From NCBI RefSeq assembly GCF_000250675.2, contig NC_018681.1:7440001-7504000 (forward strand): a stretch of DNA of 64,000 nt, read 5' to 3'. Shown here in pieces: positions 24,720 through 34,800 of the stretch. Source of the DNA: Nocardia brasiliensis ATCC 700358. Lineage in GTDB: Bacteria; Actinomycetota; Actinomycetes; Mycobacteriales; Mycobacteriaceae. A model generated the notes under the pieces. The model saw nothing but the letters and a program-made list of their open reading frames with translations, did no database searches and was not told the DNA's origin. The position numbers and the translations under genes are program-made. Positions within the stretch are counted from its first letter, which is position 1, and each line of letters opens with the position of its first letter.

Positions 24720-26024
24720 CTACCTCCCCGCCCGGTCCGCCGCACGATCGGCCCGCGCACCCGTCGCCGCCCGCGCGACCGAGCGCACGATCTCGCCGGT
24801 GCGCACCGCGATATTCGACAGCAGCGACGAGGAGAGCCCGTGCGTGTGCTCGGTGCCGCCTTGCAGATAGATATCGCCGGGCAACGGCGCGGTCGGCACC
24901 AGCCGGTAGTCCCGGGTCACCTGGACCTGCCCGCTCTCGAACGCGACGGATTCGGCCAGTTCCCCGAGTACGGTCCGGACGTCGCCGGGCCGGAAACCGG
25001 TGGCGCACACCACCGCATCGCACATCAGGGTCTCGGTCAGGCCGGTCGGCCCGTGCGTCACGTCGACCCGGACGCCGCTGCCGGAATCCTCGATGCTCGC
25101 GACCGTCGAGGCCCCGTGCATGAACAGCCGCCGATCACCGGCGACCCGCTCCGCGTACTCCTGCGCGTACAACCGCTCGATGAGGGAGGGCTCCACTGCG
25201 GAATAGTTGGTGCCGCGGTGATAGGTCATCAACTGCCGCCGCAACTCCGGCGAGGACGCGTAGAAGTCGTCCACCGCGGCCGGGTCGAAGATCCGGTTCG
25301 CGTACGGACTGTCGTCGGCCGGGCTGAGCCCGTACTTGCCGAACACCGCGTGTACTCGCGCGTCCTCGTAGCGCTGATGCAGATGCCCGACCACCTCGGC
25401 CGCGCTCTGCCCCGCACCCAGCACCACGAACCTGTTGTGCCGCAACCGCGGCAGCGTTTCCAGGCTGGGCAGCAGGCGATGGCTGTGGAACACTCGCGCG
25501 CTCGGGGCCACCCCTTCCGGCAAACGCGCCGAAAGGCCCACGGCCACCACGATATTGCGCGCACGCAGCACGCCGGGCGCGGCACCGTCCAGCTGAATCT
25601 CGAAGTAGTCGCCGGCCGCGGCCACCGACACCGCGGTGGTGCCGAAGGACACCTCGGCGTCCACCGTGCGCGCCGCCCACCGCAGGTAGTCCTGGAACTC
25701 CAGCCGGGTGGGCCGGAAGGTCGACAGGTTGATGAAATCGGTGAGCCGGTCGTGTTCTTTCAGATAGTTCAGGAAGCTGTACCTGCTGCGCACATTGCGC
25801 TGCGTGACAAGGTCTTTCAGGAACGAGATCTGCATTGTCGCGCCGGGCAGCAGCATGCCGGGATGCCACTCGAAACGCGCTTTCGTCTCGACGAACCGGG
25901 CACTCAGCCGCTCGTGTGAACGGTCTTGGTTGTGCTCCTCCAGCGCGATCGCCAACGCGAGATTCGAGGGCCCGAAACCGATCCCGGCGATATCGACGAT
26001 CTCGTCACCGGTGCTGCCCGTCAT
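24720..26024 (-). CDS. L-ornithine N5-monooxygenase of the siderophore pathway
   Basis: The protein has 434 residues from ATG 26024. It is a flavin-dependent N-hydroxylase of the SidA/PvdA/IucD class: FAD-binding GIGFGPSNLALAIALEE at the N-terminus, substrate-side FEWHPGMLLPGATMQISFLKD and DLVTQRNVRSRYSFLNYL, NADPH-binding VLGAGQSAAEVVGHL near residue 210, and the ATGFRPGD motif near 350. It should make N5-hydroxyornithine, which fits the hydroxyornithine-type code of the last NRPS adenylation domain. Lysine as substrate is less likely. The start overlaps the carrier-protein stop (ATGA), making it the last gene of the dhbA arm. Confidence 0.9.
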   Translation of the reverse strand: MTGSTGDEIVDIAGIGFGPSNLALAIALEEHNQDRSHERLSARFVETKARFEWHPGMLLPGATMQISFLKDLVTQRNVRSRYSFLNYLKEHDRLTDFINLSTFRPTRLEFQDYLRWAARTVDAEVSFGTTAVSVAAAGDYFEIQLDGAAPGVLRARNIVVAVGLSARLPEGVAPSARVFHSHRLLPSLETLPRLRHNRFVVLGAGQSAAEVVGHLHQRYEDARVHAVFGKYGLSPADDSPYANRIFDPAAVDDFYASSPELRRQLMTYHRGTNYSAVEPSLIERLYAQEYAERVAGDRRLFMHGASTVASIEDSGSGVRVDVTHGPTGLTETLMCDAVVCATGFRPGDVRTVLGELAESVAFESGQVQVTRDYRLVPTAPLPGDIYLQGGTEHTHGLSSSLLSNIAVRTGEIVRSVARAATGARADRAADRAGR

Positions 26025-26275
26025 GTCCGATCCGCGTGACCGGGTACCAGGACGTCGAGCCAGACACCGAGCACCGGCTCGGCGGCCAGGGTGGCGAAAT
26101 CCGCCTCCGTCGCGCCATTGGCCCGCCACTTCTCGACCAGCGACATCAACCGCACCGAATCCAGGCCGGCGTCGGTGAGATCCCCGTCTTCGGGCACCTC
26201 ATGCGGTGCGACGCCCAGTGCCGCCGCGATATCGGCGATCACATCCTCGCGGCCGATGGTAACCGGCTCGGTCAT
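26021..26275 (-). CDS. Free-standing aryl carrier protein
   Basis: The protein has 84 residues with a strong GGAGGAG site before ATG 26275. It is a carrier domain: the phosphopantetheine serine lies in DAGLDSVRLMSLVEKW (about Ser40). In enterobactin and bacillibactin pathways the aryl carrier domain is fused to the C-terminus of isochorismatase; here it is a separate gene directly downstream of an isochorismatase lacking that domain. It should receive 2,3-dihydroxybenzoate from the DHB-AMP ligase and donate it to the first NRPS condensation domain. Coupled to the hydroxylase gene by ATGA. Confidence 0.9.
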   Translation of the reverse strand: MTEPVTIGREDVIADIAAALGVAPHEVPEDGDLTDAGLDSVRLMSLVEKWRANGATEADFATLAAEPVLGVWLDVLVPGHADRT

Positions 26276-26305
26276 AACACTCCTCCAACTAGTCGAAAGC
26301 CCGGG

Positions 26306-26953
26306 TCAGGCCGCATTCGATTGCCGCAGCGCGTAATCCAGCGCGTCGGTGGTGGTCACCGCGCCACAGCGGCGGGCGACGTAGTCCATGGCCATGAGGT
26401 GCTCGTCCCGGCCGAAGTCGGCGGTCGCGTCCAGCACCAGGAACGGCTGGATGTCGTTCATGAACGCCTCCGCCGCGCTGAGCATGCAGCCCATGTGCGC
26501 GTAGACGCCGGTGATGATCAACTGGTCGCGGTTGTAGTGATTCAGCAATTCGCGCAGATCGGTGCGCTGGAACGCGGAGTAGCGCCACTTGGTGACCTGG
26601 ATATCGGAGGGCCCGGGCGCCAGTTCGGCGACGACCTCGGCCTCGGGGCCGTTGCTCAGTCCGCTGCCCCAGAAGTCGGCGAGAATGCCACGCCGCGAGG
26701 GGTGCTGGTCACCGGGCTGCATGGTGAAGATCACCGGGACCCCGGCCTCGGTGCACTGCTTGCGCAGGCGCCGGATGTTCGCGACGGCGGTCGAGATCGG
26801 TTCCTGGTCGAGCTGGTACGCGTCGATGAAGTACCGCTGCATGTCGTGGATCAGCAGCGCGGCGCGCGACGAATCCAGCGTCCATGGAACCCGATTGACG
26901 GCGACATCGTCGCGCGCCGGTATCGAATACGGTGCGATCGGCGGGATAGCCAA
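26306..26953 (-). CDS. Isochorismatase (2,3-dihydro-DHB synthase)
   Basis: The protein has 215 residues from TTG 26953, with AGGAG about eight bases upstream. It hydrolyses isochorismate to 2,3-dihydro-2,3-dihydroxybenzoate and pyruvate. It keeps the EntB N-domain landmarks: the catalytic Asp in LLIHDMQRYF, VTKWRYSAFQ with the lysine, and ITGVYAHMGC followed by DATADFGRDEHLMAMDYVA. Length is about 70-90 residues shorter than EntB or DhbB because the C-terminal carrier domain is missing and encoded by the next gene. It sits between the dehydrogenase and carrier-protein genes. Confidence 0.92.
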   Translation of the reverse strand: MAIPPIAPYSIPARDDVAVNRVPWTLDSSRAALLIHDMQRYFIDAYQLDQEPISTAVANIRRLRKQCTEAGVPVIFTMQPGDQHPSRRGILADFWGSGLSNGPEAEVVAELAPGPSDIQVTKWRYSAFQRTDLRELLNHYNRDQLIITGVYAHMGCMLSAAEAFMNDIQPFLVLDATADFGRDEHLMAMDYVARRCGAVTTTDALDYALRQSNAA

Positions 26954-26985
26954 CAGTTATCTCCTTGTGGGTCGGAACAGAGCCG

Positions 26986-27795
26986 TCATGCGTCGAACGT
27001 CGCGCCGCCATCCACCCGCAGGTCGTGCATGGTGATATGGCGGGCGCGGGGGGAAGTGAGGAAATAGATGCCTTCGGCGACGTCCTCGGGCTGCGCCACC
27101 CGGCGCAGCGGGATGCCGAGCCGGAAGCGCTCGGGATCGCCCGCGAGCACCTGATCGCGGGCCGCGGCGGGCAATTCGGTCGCGGTGTGGTCCCACATGC
27201 CGCGCAGCATGGCGGTGTCGGTGGAACCGGGCGAGACCATGTTCACCCGCACGCCCGCGGCGGCCACCTCGAGCCCGAGCGCCATGGCGAACGCGGCGGC
27301 CGCGGCCTTGGACGCGCTGTAGGCGGCCATGCCGACCCGCGGGGTGTTGGCGGCGTTCGACGTGACGACCACGATCGAGCCGCCACCGCGCGCGGCGAGC
27401 AGCGCGGCCGCCCGGCGGGTCACATTCATCGTGCCGGTGGCGTTCACGGCCAGGCACCGATCCCATTGGTCGCCGGTCAGTTCCGCGATCCTGCCGGTTT
27501 CCAGCACGCCCGCGGCGTGCACCACCGACTCGAGCGGGCCGATCCGCTCGACCGCGGCGGCGAAGGCCCGATCGACGGACGCGGCGTCGGTCACGTCGAC
27601 CTGTTCGGCGTGGGTGTCGACGCCGGTGCGGCTCGACCGGATCTCTTCCGCGGTGCGGTGCACTGCGGGATCGTGGTCCCATAGGACCACGGGGGCCGCG
27701 GACCGGGCCGCGAAAATCTGTGCCGCAGCCCGTCCGATGCCACCAGCAGCACCGGTGATGATCACACCGCCACCACTTTTACCATCTCGAGACAT
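26986..27795 (-). CDS. dhbA: 2,3-dihydro-2,3-dihydroxybenzoate dehydrogenase
   Basis: The protein has 269 residues and is a short-chain dehydrogenase: NAD-binding TGAAGGIG near the N-terminus, VNATGTMNV, the catalytic Tyr-Lys in AAYSASKAAA, and PGSTDTAM after the substrate loop. In this position, beside isochorismatase and the DHB-AMP ligase, it should oxidise 2,3-dihydro-DHB to 2,3-dihydroxybenzoate (EntA/DhbA). It is the first gene of the leftward arm. The iron box abuts its ATG, and only a weak AGG ribosome site is seen, so a very short leader is possible. Confidence 0.88.
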   Translation of the reverse strand: MSRDGKSGGGVIITGAAGGIGRAAAQIFAARSAAPVVLWDHDPAVHRTAEEIRSSRTGVDTHAEQVDVTDAASVDRAFAAAVERIGPLESVVHAAGVLETGRIAELTGDQWDRCLAVNATGTMNVTRRAAALLAARGGGSIVVVTSNAANTPRVGMAAYSASKAAAAAFAMALGLEVAAAGVRVNMVSPGSTDTAMLRGMWDHTATELPAAARDQVLAGDPERFRLGIPLRRVAQPEDVAEGIYFLTSPRARHITMHDLRVDGGATFDA

Positions 27796-27813
27796 ATGCT
27801 TAGCCTAACCTTA
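27795..27813. promoter_or_regulatory. IdeR/DtxR-type iron box at the dhbA/dhbE divergence
   Basis: TATGCTTAGCCTAACCTTA contains a perfect TTAGCCTAACCT core and matches the IdeR consensus at about 15 of 19 positions. It lies between dhbA (leftward) and the DHB-AMP ligase gene (rightward) and can control both arms. Confidence 0.85.
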
Positions 27814-27862
27814 ATTCTTGATGAAAGTAAACCAAGTGTGATCAGCACGTGAGGAGCTCGTC

Positions 27863-29512
27863 TTGTCCACGCAATCCGACCTAACCCCTTGGCCGGCAAA
27901 CGAAGTCGATACCTACCGCGCCCTGGGCTACTGGTCCGGAGAAACCTTCGGTGACATGCTCACCAGCCGCGCGGCCGCCACACCCGATGCGGTCGCCGTG
28001 CTCGACGACCGCAATCGCTGGACCTACGCCGAGCTGGAGACCCGGGCCAGGTCGCTGGCCTCGGGTTTCCTCGATCTCGGTATCCAGCAGGGCGATCGGG
28101 TGCTCGTGCAACTGCCCAATATCGCCGAGTTCGTCGAGGTGATCTTCGGCCTGTTCTACGCGGGCGCGCTGCCGGTCTTCTGCCTGCCCGCGCACCGCCA
28201 GGCCGAACTGCTCCCGATCGCGCAGGCCAGCGGCGCGATCGCGATGATCACCTGTCACCACCACCAGGGCTTCAACCACGCCACGCTCGGCGCGGTGCTG
28301 CGCGACAGCGCACCCGAGCTGCGGCATCTGATCCTCGTGCCCGACCACCGGCGCCCCGCCCTGCCGCCGGGCGGCACCCACGGACTCGACGACCTGCGCG
28401 CCGCACCACGCGAGTTGCCCGGGGTCGACCCGTCCGGCATCGCGTTCCTGCAGCTCTCCGGCGGTAGCACCGGGACACCGAAGCTCATCCCGCGCACCCA
28501 CGACGACTACCTGTACAGCGTGCGGCGCAGCGTGGAGATCTGCGGACTCGACGAGACCAGCGTCTACCTGGCGGTCCTCCCGGTGGCGCACAACTTCCCG
28601 ATGAGCTCGCCGGGCATCCTCGGCGTGCTGTACGCCGGCGGCACCGTGGCGATGGCCATCGAACCCTCCCCCACCACGGCGTTCGGCGCGATCCAGCGTT
28701 TCGGCGTGACCATCACCGGCCTCGTGCCGCCGCTGGCCAGACTGTGGGTGGAACGCGCGGAAGCCGGGACGGACTACGACATTTCGAGCCTGCAGGTGCT
28801 GCTCGTGGGCGGCGCCCGCTGCCCCGACGAACTGGCGCGGCGGATCGCCCCCGCGCTCGGGGTCACCCTGCAGCAGGTGTTCGGCATGGCCGAGGGACTG
28901 GTCTGCTACACCCGCCTCGACGATCCCGAAGAGGTGATTCTGGCCACACAGGGCAGGCCGATGTCGGACCACGACCGGATCGCCGTCGTCGACGAGCAGG
29001 GCGAGCCGGTACCGCCCGGCACGGACGGTCTGCTGATCACCAAGGGCCCGTACACGATTCGCGGGTACTACCGCAATGCCGAGGCCAACGCGACCTCGTT
29101 CACCGAGGACGGCTGGTACCGCACCGGTGACGTGGTCAACCTGCGCCCGGACGGCAACCTGGTGGTGAAGGGCAGGCTGGGCGACCGGGTCAACCGCGGC
29201 GGGGAGAAGATCTCGGCCGAGGAGATCGAGGCACATCTGCTGGACCATCCGTTGATTCGGGACGCGATCGTCGTGTCGGTGCCGGACGAGCGGCTGGGCG
29301 AACGCAGTTGCGTGTTCGTGCTGGCGACCGACCCGGCCACCCCGCCCGCGCTCGGCCAGATCCGGCAGTTCGTGCGCGAGCGCGGCGTGGCGACCTGGAA
29401 GATCCCGGACCTGCTCGAGGTCGTCGAGAGCTTCCCGGAGACCGGTGTCGGCAAGATCAGCCGCCGGTCCCTGCGCGCCGCGCTCACGGCGCAGGCGGCG
29501 CAGTCCTCCTGA
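27863..29512 (+). CDS. dhbE: 2,3-dihydroxybenzoate-AMP ligase
   Basis: The protein has 549 residues. TTG 27863 is taken as the start because GAGGAG lies six bases upstream and the N-terminus (TPWPANEVDTYRALGYWSGE) aligns with the EntE/DhbE family. It is a stand-alone adenylation enzyme that activates 2,3-dihydroxybenzoate and loads it on the aryl carrier protein. Core motifs are LQLSGGSTGTPKLIPRTHDD (A3), the aryl-acid pocket region VLPVAHNFPMSSPG, QQVFGMAEGL, GWYRTGDVV, KGRLGDRVNRGGEKIS and a final GVGKISRR with the catalytic lysine. Salicylate is a possible alternative substrate, but the neighbouring EntA/EntB-type genes favour DHB. Confidence 0.93.
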   Translation: MSTQSDLTPWPANEVDTYRALGYWSGETFGDMLTSRAAATPDAVAVLDDRNRWTYAELETRARSLASGFLDLGIQQGDRVLVQLPNIAEFVEVIFGLFYAGALPVFCLPAHRQAELLPIAQASGAIAMITCHHHQGFNHATLGAVLRDSAPELRHLILVPDHRRPALPPGGTHGLDDLRAAPRELPGVDPSGIAFLQLSGGSTGTPKLIPRTHDDYLYSVRRSVEICGLDETSVYLAVLPVAHNFPMSSPGILGVLYAGGTVAMAIEPSPTTAFGAIQRFGVTITGLVPPLARLWVERAEAGTDYDISSLQVLLVGGARCPDELARRIAPALGVTLQQVFGMAEGLVCYTRLDDPEEVILATQGRPMSDHDRIAVVDEQGEPVPPGTDGLLITKGPYTIRGYYRNAEANATSFTEDGWYRTGDVVNLRPDGNLVVKGRLGDRVNRGGEKISAEEIEAHLLDHPLIRDAIVVSVPDERLGERSCVFVLATDPATPPALGQIRQFVRERGVATWKIPDLLEVVESFPETGVGKISRRSLRAALTAQAAQSS

Positions 29513-29520
29513 TGCGGCCG

Positions 29521-29556
29521 CCCGTCGAGGTGAGCCGGAGGGCTCACCTCGACGGG
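29521..29556. terminator. Long hairpin between convergent dhbE and exporter genes
   Basis: A perfect 16-bp stem, CCCGTCGAGGTGAGCC paired with its complement across a four-base loop, lies between the two convergent stops. It has no T-run but is well placed to stop transcription from both sides. Confidence 0.8.
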
Positions 29557-29567
29557 CCGTACGGGTC

Positions 29568-30824
29568 CTAACGGTGCTCGGCCGCCTGCCGGTCGGCCGC
29601 CGAGGTGGCCAGCCAGACCGGACGCGAGACCGCGCACAGCAGCAGCCCGAATACCGCCGCGCCGCAGCCGTAGACGAGCAGCGCGGTATCGGGGGCGAAA
29701 TACTGACCGAGCACGCCGGCCACCAGCGAACCGACGGCGGTGCCCGAAACCGCCTGCACCAGCCACAGACTCGACACCCGGCCGCGCAGGTCGTCGGGGG
29801 TGTGCTGTTGCAGCACCGCGAAGCGGAAGGTGTCGTTCACCGCGCGCCCCAAGCCGAAGCCGGCCAGGCCGAGCACCGCGAAAACCGCGGTGCCGCCGAC
29901 GCCCACCACGATCAGCGCGACGGGCAGCAACACCACCGAGGCGAGCAGTGCCCGCCCGTTGCGGTGCACCCGCCCGGTCCAGCCGCTGGTGAACAGCCCG
30001 ACCAGCGCGCCGGCCGCCGGTGCGCCGTACAGCCAGCCGAGCACGGCCGGGCCCGCGCCGAGCACCGTGTCCGCGTACGCGGGCAACAGCACCAGCGGAC
30101 CGCTGACCAGCATCACGGCCAGCCCGACCAGCAGTGTGCCGCGCACGATCTGGTGACCGAGCGCGAACCGCAGGCCGGTCAGCAGCGCCCGCAACGGCGG
30201 CTCGTGCACCGAGCCGCTCGGCGGATGCGCGCCCACCTCCTGGAACAGCGTGACGGTGAGCGCCGTGGCGGCCGCCGCGACGAAGTAGGTCACCGAAACC
30301 CCGCTGGCGGCGATGATCACGCCCGCGAGTCCGGGCGTGACGACGGTGCCCAGTTCCGTGGTGAGCGTCATCAGCGCGCCCGCCGCGGCCAGCCGGTGCC
30401 TGCCGACCAGCGCCGGCGTCAAGGCCATCAGCGCCGAACTGCTCACCCCGCCGGCCACGCCGTCCAGCACCGCCGCGCCGTAGATCACCCACAGCAGTGG
30501 ATGATCCAGCAGCGCGTTCACGCCGAGAATGAGGAACCCGACCCCGGCCAGCGAACGCGCCAGCTGAATGGTGCGCCGCCGATCGTGCCGGTCGGCCAGC
30601 ACACCGCCGGACAGACTGCCCGCGAACATCGCGACCGCGGTCACCACCGAGACGCCCGCGACGTGCAGGCTGGACCCGGTGAGCTGATAGACCTGCACGG
30701 GCAGCGCCACCATCAGCAGCCCGATCCCGAGCAGCGAGATCAGCCGGGCCGCGAAGACATAGCGGAACGCCTTGCTGTCGCGCAGCGGTGAGATATCGAT
30801 GACGAGGCGACGCAGCACGCTCAT
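29568..30824 (-). CDS. EntS-like MFS siderophore exporter
   Basis: The protein has 418 residues with about 12 membrane helices. The N-terminus (ISPLRDSKAFRYVFAARLIS) and the loop GGVLADRHDRRRTI match the enterobactin exporter EntS group of the major facilitator superfamily. It should export the finished siderophore. Its ATG overlaps the stop of the upstream binding-protein gene (ATGA), so it is the last gene of the SIP-NRPS-binding protein-exporter operon. Confidence 0.88.
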   Translation of the reverse strand: MSVLRRLVIDISPLRDSKAFRYVFAARLISLLGIGLLMVALPVQVYQLTGSSLHVAGVSVVTAVAMFAGSLSGGVLADRHDRRRTIQLARSLAGVGFLILGVNALLDHPLLWVIYGAAVLDGVAGGVSSSALMALTPALVGRHRLAAAGALMTLTTELGTVVTPGLAGVIIAASGVSVTYFVAAAATALTVTLFQEVGAHPPSGSVHEPPLRALLTGLRFALGHQIVRGTLLVGLAVMLVSGPLVLLPAYADTVLGAGPAVLGWLYGAPAAGALVGLFTSGWTGRVHRNGRALLASVVLLPVALIVVGVGGTAVFAVLGLAGFGLGRAVNDTFRFAVLQQHTPDDLRGRVSSLWLVQAVSGTAVGSLVAGVLGQYFAPDTALLVYGCGAAVFGLLLCAVSRPVWLATSAADRQAAEHR

Positions 30825-31825
30825 CCGAAGGTTTTCGCGATGGTGTCGAGCGTGGTCAGCGCGCCGTGGTAGTCGGGGCGGTAGCTGGTCGCGGGCAGTT
30901 CGTAGACCTTGCCGTCGCGGAACGCGGGCAGCCGCGCGTACAGCGGGTTCTGGCCCAGCTCGGCCGCGCTCGGCCCGCCGACCGGGATCACGATGGCCAC
31001 CGGCGCGTCGGCGACCTTGTCCAGCAGTTCGAGGCTGACCTGGAAGGAGTCACCGGATCCGTACAGTGCCGGGTTCCCGGCTTTGGTCAGCACGTCGTCG
31101 GCGACGAAACCCAATTCACCCAATTGGCTGGGCAGCGCCGCGGTCTGTGGCACCACGAACGGCTCCTTGTTGGCGACCGAGAGCAGGTAGACCACCTTGC
31201 CGGTCGGCACCTTGCCGGCCGCCTTCACCTGCGCGGCCTTGTCCTGGTAGGCGCTAAGCAGCGCGGGCACCCGGTCGGCCCGGCCGGACGCGTCCGCGAC
31301 CATCCGCAGCTGCTCCTGCCAGTTGGTCACCTTCGTGGGCACCAGCACGGTCGGCGCGATCGCGGTGAGCTTGTCGTAGAGCTCGCCCGCCTGTACCGCG
31401 GTGATGCCCTGCCCGCCACCGATGATCAGGTCCGGGTTCGCGTCGGCGACGGCCTCGATGTTCAGTTCGGCGCCGGCCGGTAATTGCTTGGTGCCCTGAG
31501 CTTTCGCCTTGTCCGCCCACTGCGGCGGGAAGCCGCCGTCGAGGTTGGTGATGCCGATGACCCGGGTGTCGGTGGCCACCACCGGCGCGTCGAGCGCGTA
31601 CAGGTAGTCGGCCAGGCTGCCGCTGAGCACCACGATGCGTTTGGCCTCGTGCGGCACGGTGACCGCGCCCCGATCCGTGGTGATCGTCCTGGTGTGCTCG
31701 CCGGCCGCGGTGTCCTCGGACGACGAGCATCCGACTACGAGGCCCAGCGCCATGGTCAGTCCGCCGAGCAGGGCGACTGCCCGCCGCATGCGTCCGGCGC
31801 GGCCGGACGTTCGGGTCGACTTCAT
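30821..31825 (-). CDS. FepB-like ferric-siderophore binding lipoprotein
   Basis: The protein has 334 residues from ATG 31825 with GGAG just upstream. A signal peptide ends in the lipobox VVGC at about residue 33. The mature part is a class III periplasmic-binding fold: RIVVLSGSLADYLYALDAPVVATD, LNIEAVADANPDLIIGGG, IAPTVLVPTKV, WQEQLRMVADASGRADRV and ALTTLDTIAKTFG at the end. It should bind the ferric siderophore and pass it to an ABC permease, which is not encoded in the window. It overlaps both the NRPS stop and the exporter start. Confidence 0.9.
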   Translation of the reverse strand: MKSTRTSGRAGRMRRAVALLGGLTMALGLVVGCSSSEDTAAGEHTRTITTDRGAVTVPHEAKRIVVLSGSLADYLYALDAPVVATDTRVIGITNLDGGFPPQWADKAKAQGTKQLPAGAELNIEAVADANPDLIIGGGQGITAVQAGELYDKLTAIAPTVLVPTKVTNWQEQLRMVADASGRADRVPALLSAYQDKAAQVKAAGKVPTGKVVYLLSVANKEPFVVPQTAALPSQLGELGFVADDVLTKAGNPALYGSGDSFQVSLELLDKVADAPVAIVIPVGGPSAAELGQNPLYARLPAFRDGKVYELPATSYRPDYHGALTTLDTIAKTFG

Positions 31826-34800
31826 CGGTCTCCTTGTGTTGAACGAACTTTCATCCCCAGCTCCCGCTCGATCAACGGGGTGAGCTCGGCCCAGCCCGCC
31901 GCAGTGACGAGCCCGGCGTGGTCGAAGGGCAGATGGTGCACCACCGGGTCGAGCCCGAGCGCACGCCAGCCCGCGGCCAGCTCCTCGCCCGGCGCGGCCA
32001 CGGCATCGTGCGGCCGATCGGCGGTGAACAGCGTCAGCGGGCCGGTGTAGTCCGGAACCGCCGACACCGCCAGCAGTCGCACGCATTCGGTGAAACCGGC
32101 GCGCAGCGCGGCGTGCAACTGCGGATCCGCGCTGCCGATCTCCGGTGCGAGCACGGTCAGCAATTCGGTGACGTCCGCATCGATCTCGTGTTCGGCGCCC
32201 GCCCGGCTGCCGAGCGGTGCGGCATCGATCAGTCCCGCGAAGGCGACCTCCTCGCCTGCCGCGCTGAGCTGGGCCGCCATGGCGTGCACCACATTCCCGC
32301 CGAACGAGTAGCCGAGCAGGTGGTACGGCCCGCTCGGCTGCTGCGCGCGTACGGTGGCGACGTACTGCGCGGCCAGCTCGTCGATCGACGCGGCGGCCGG
32401 CGCCGCGCCGCTCAGCGTGGGCAGCTGCAACCCGATTACCGGCCGTCCCGCGGTCAACCGAGTCGCCAACGGCAGGAACTGCCAGGCGAATCCGCCGGCC
32501 GGGTGCACGCAGAACAGCGGCGCTTCGGCACCGCCCGCGCGCAGCACGAGCACATGCTCACGGCCCGGGGCCGACGACTCCGGCTCGGCCGCAGCGCCCT
32601 GGGTGCGGTCCAGGTGCGCGGCCAGTTCCGCCACCGTCGGCCGGGCGGTCAGCGTGCCGAGCGAAATGGTCACGCCCAGTCCCCGATCCAGCGCGCCGAG
32701 CAGCCGCATCGCGCGCAGCGAATCGCCGCCGAGGTCGAAGAAGCTGTCCTCGATGTCCACCTCGGCGAGCTCGAGCACCTGCTCGAACACCGCGCACACC
32801 GCCCGCTCCCGGGCCGTCTCCGGCGCCCGGCGCACCGTGCGACGCTCGGGTTGCGGAAGTGCCGCCCGATCCAGCTTTCCGTTGGGCGTCAACGGGATCG
32901 CGTCGATCACCACGATCTCGGCGGGCACCAGCGCGGCCGGGACCTTGGCCCGCACTTCCGGGCGGAGATCGCGGGGCGCGCAGCCCGCGTCGAGCACCAC
33001 ATAGCCGAACAGTCGTGCGGTGCCCGCGGAGTCGGCGCGGACCGTCGCGGCGGCCCGCCGGACGCCGGGCAGCGCAGCCAGCGCGGTCTCCACCTCGGCC
33101 AGCTCGATGCGCACGCCGCGGATCTTCACCTGATGGTCGGCCCGGCCGAGGTACTCCAACTCCCCATCGGCCCTGCGGCGCACCAGGTCTCCGGTCCGGT
33201 ACATCCGGCCGCCGTCGGGGGCGAACGGATCCGCGACGAACGTGCCCGCGGTCAAGCCCGCCCGATCCCGGTAGCCGATCGCGATGCCGTCACCGGACAG
33301 ATACAGCTCACCCTGCGCGCCGACCGGCACCTCGGCCAGACCCGAATCGAGCACCCGCGCCTTCGCATTGCGCACCGGGCGGCCCAAACAGGGTGTGGCA
33401 CTGCCGGATACCGGCGAGCCGAGCGCGTTGATGGTGAACTCGGTCGGCCCGTACAGGTCGTAACCGGTGGCCACCGGATGTTCGCGCAGCAGCGTCCACA
33501 GATCCGGCGGCACCGCCTCACCGCCGAGCAGCACCAGGGCAGGCACATGCGCGCCGGTGAGCAGCCCCGCCGCGAGCAGTTCCCGTGCGTAGGAAGGCGT
33601 CACGTTGACCGCGTCGATGCCGACGTCCTGGTAGTGCGCGACCAGCGCGGCGGGCTCCAGTCGCGCCTGCTCGTCGATGACGTGCACCTCGTGCCCGGCG
33701 AGCAACCAGAACAGTTCCTCCCACGACATGTCGAAGGAGAACGAGACGGTGTGCGCCACGCGCAACCTGCCCCGGTTCGCGCGACGGTCGGTCGGGCCGA
33801 AGATCTCGTCGAGGTGGTTGTGGTACATCGTGGTCAAACCGCGATGACCGATCACCACGCCCTTCGGGCGACCGGTCGAGCCCGAGGTGTAGATGACGTA
33901 GGCCGGTTGATCGGCGCAGCTCGGACCGGCCACCGCCACCTCGGGCACCGGGGGCGGCGGCACCGCACCGTCGAGCACGCGCGCCACGTCGGGCTGATCG
34001 ATCAGCAACTGCACCCGCGGTCCGCCGTCGCCATCGATCACGCTCTCCCGATGGGTACCGGTGCTGATCAGCGCCGATGCCGCGCTGTCGGCGAGCAGCG
34101 CACGCAGCCGGGCGGGCGGGTGGGTCAGATCCAGGGGCAGATACGCCGCCCCGGTGCGCATCACCGCGAAGATCGCCACCACGTGATCGGCGATGCGCGG
34201 CAGCGCGAGCGCGACCACATCGGTGATCCCCACGCCGCGGCTCGCCAGCAACCGAGCCATCCGGTCGACCCGATCGTCCAGTTCCCGCGCGGTCAGCGCG
34301 ACCGGTCCGCACACCAGCGCAAGGGCGTCCGGGGTTGCGGCGGCCCGTTCGCGCAGCAGGGCGTCGACGCTGCCGCCGGGCTGCCCGGGCAGCGGCACGT
34401 GCACCCGCTCCGGCGTGAACTCCGGCGCGGCGGCGACCGGCACCGCGGTGTCCGCGACCACCGTGCGGCCCGCGACGGTGTCCGGTGCCGCGAGCTGTTC
34501 GAGGATGGTGACCAGCCGCGCCAGCATCTGCTCGGCCAGCCCGTCCGGGATCAGATCGGCCCGGTGTTCCAGGGTGATCCGCAGCGGATCCGACCCCGCG
34601 CCCGGATCGACATCGAGGGTCAAGGCGTAGTGCGTGCTGTCCACCGCTTCGCGCCCGACCACGCCGGTGCGCGCGAAAACGTCTGCGGCGCCGCTCTCGT
34701 CGCGCGGCAGGTTACGGAAGACATAGAGCGTGTCGAACAGCGTCGGGTATCCGGCCGCGCGCTGGATGCGGCCCAAGCCGAGCTGCTGGTGCGCGACGAG

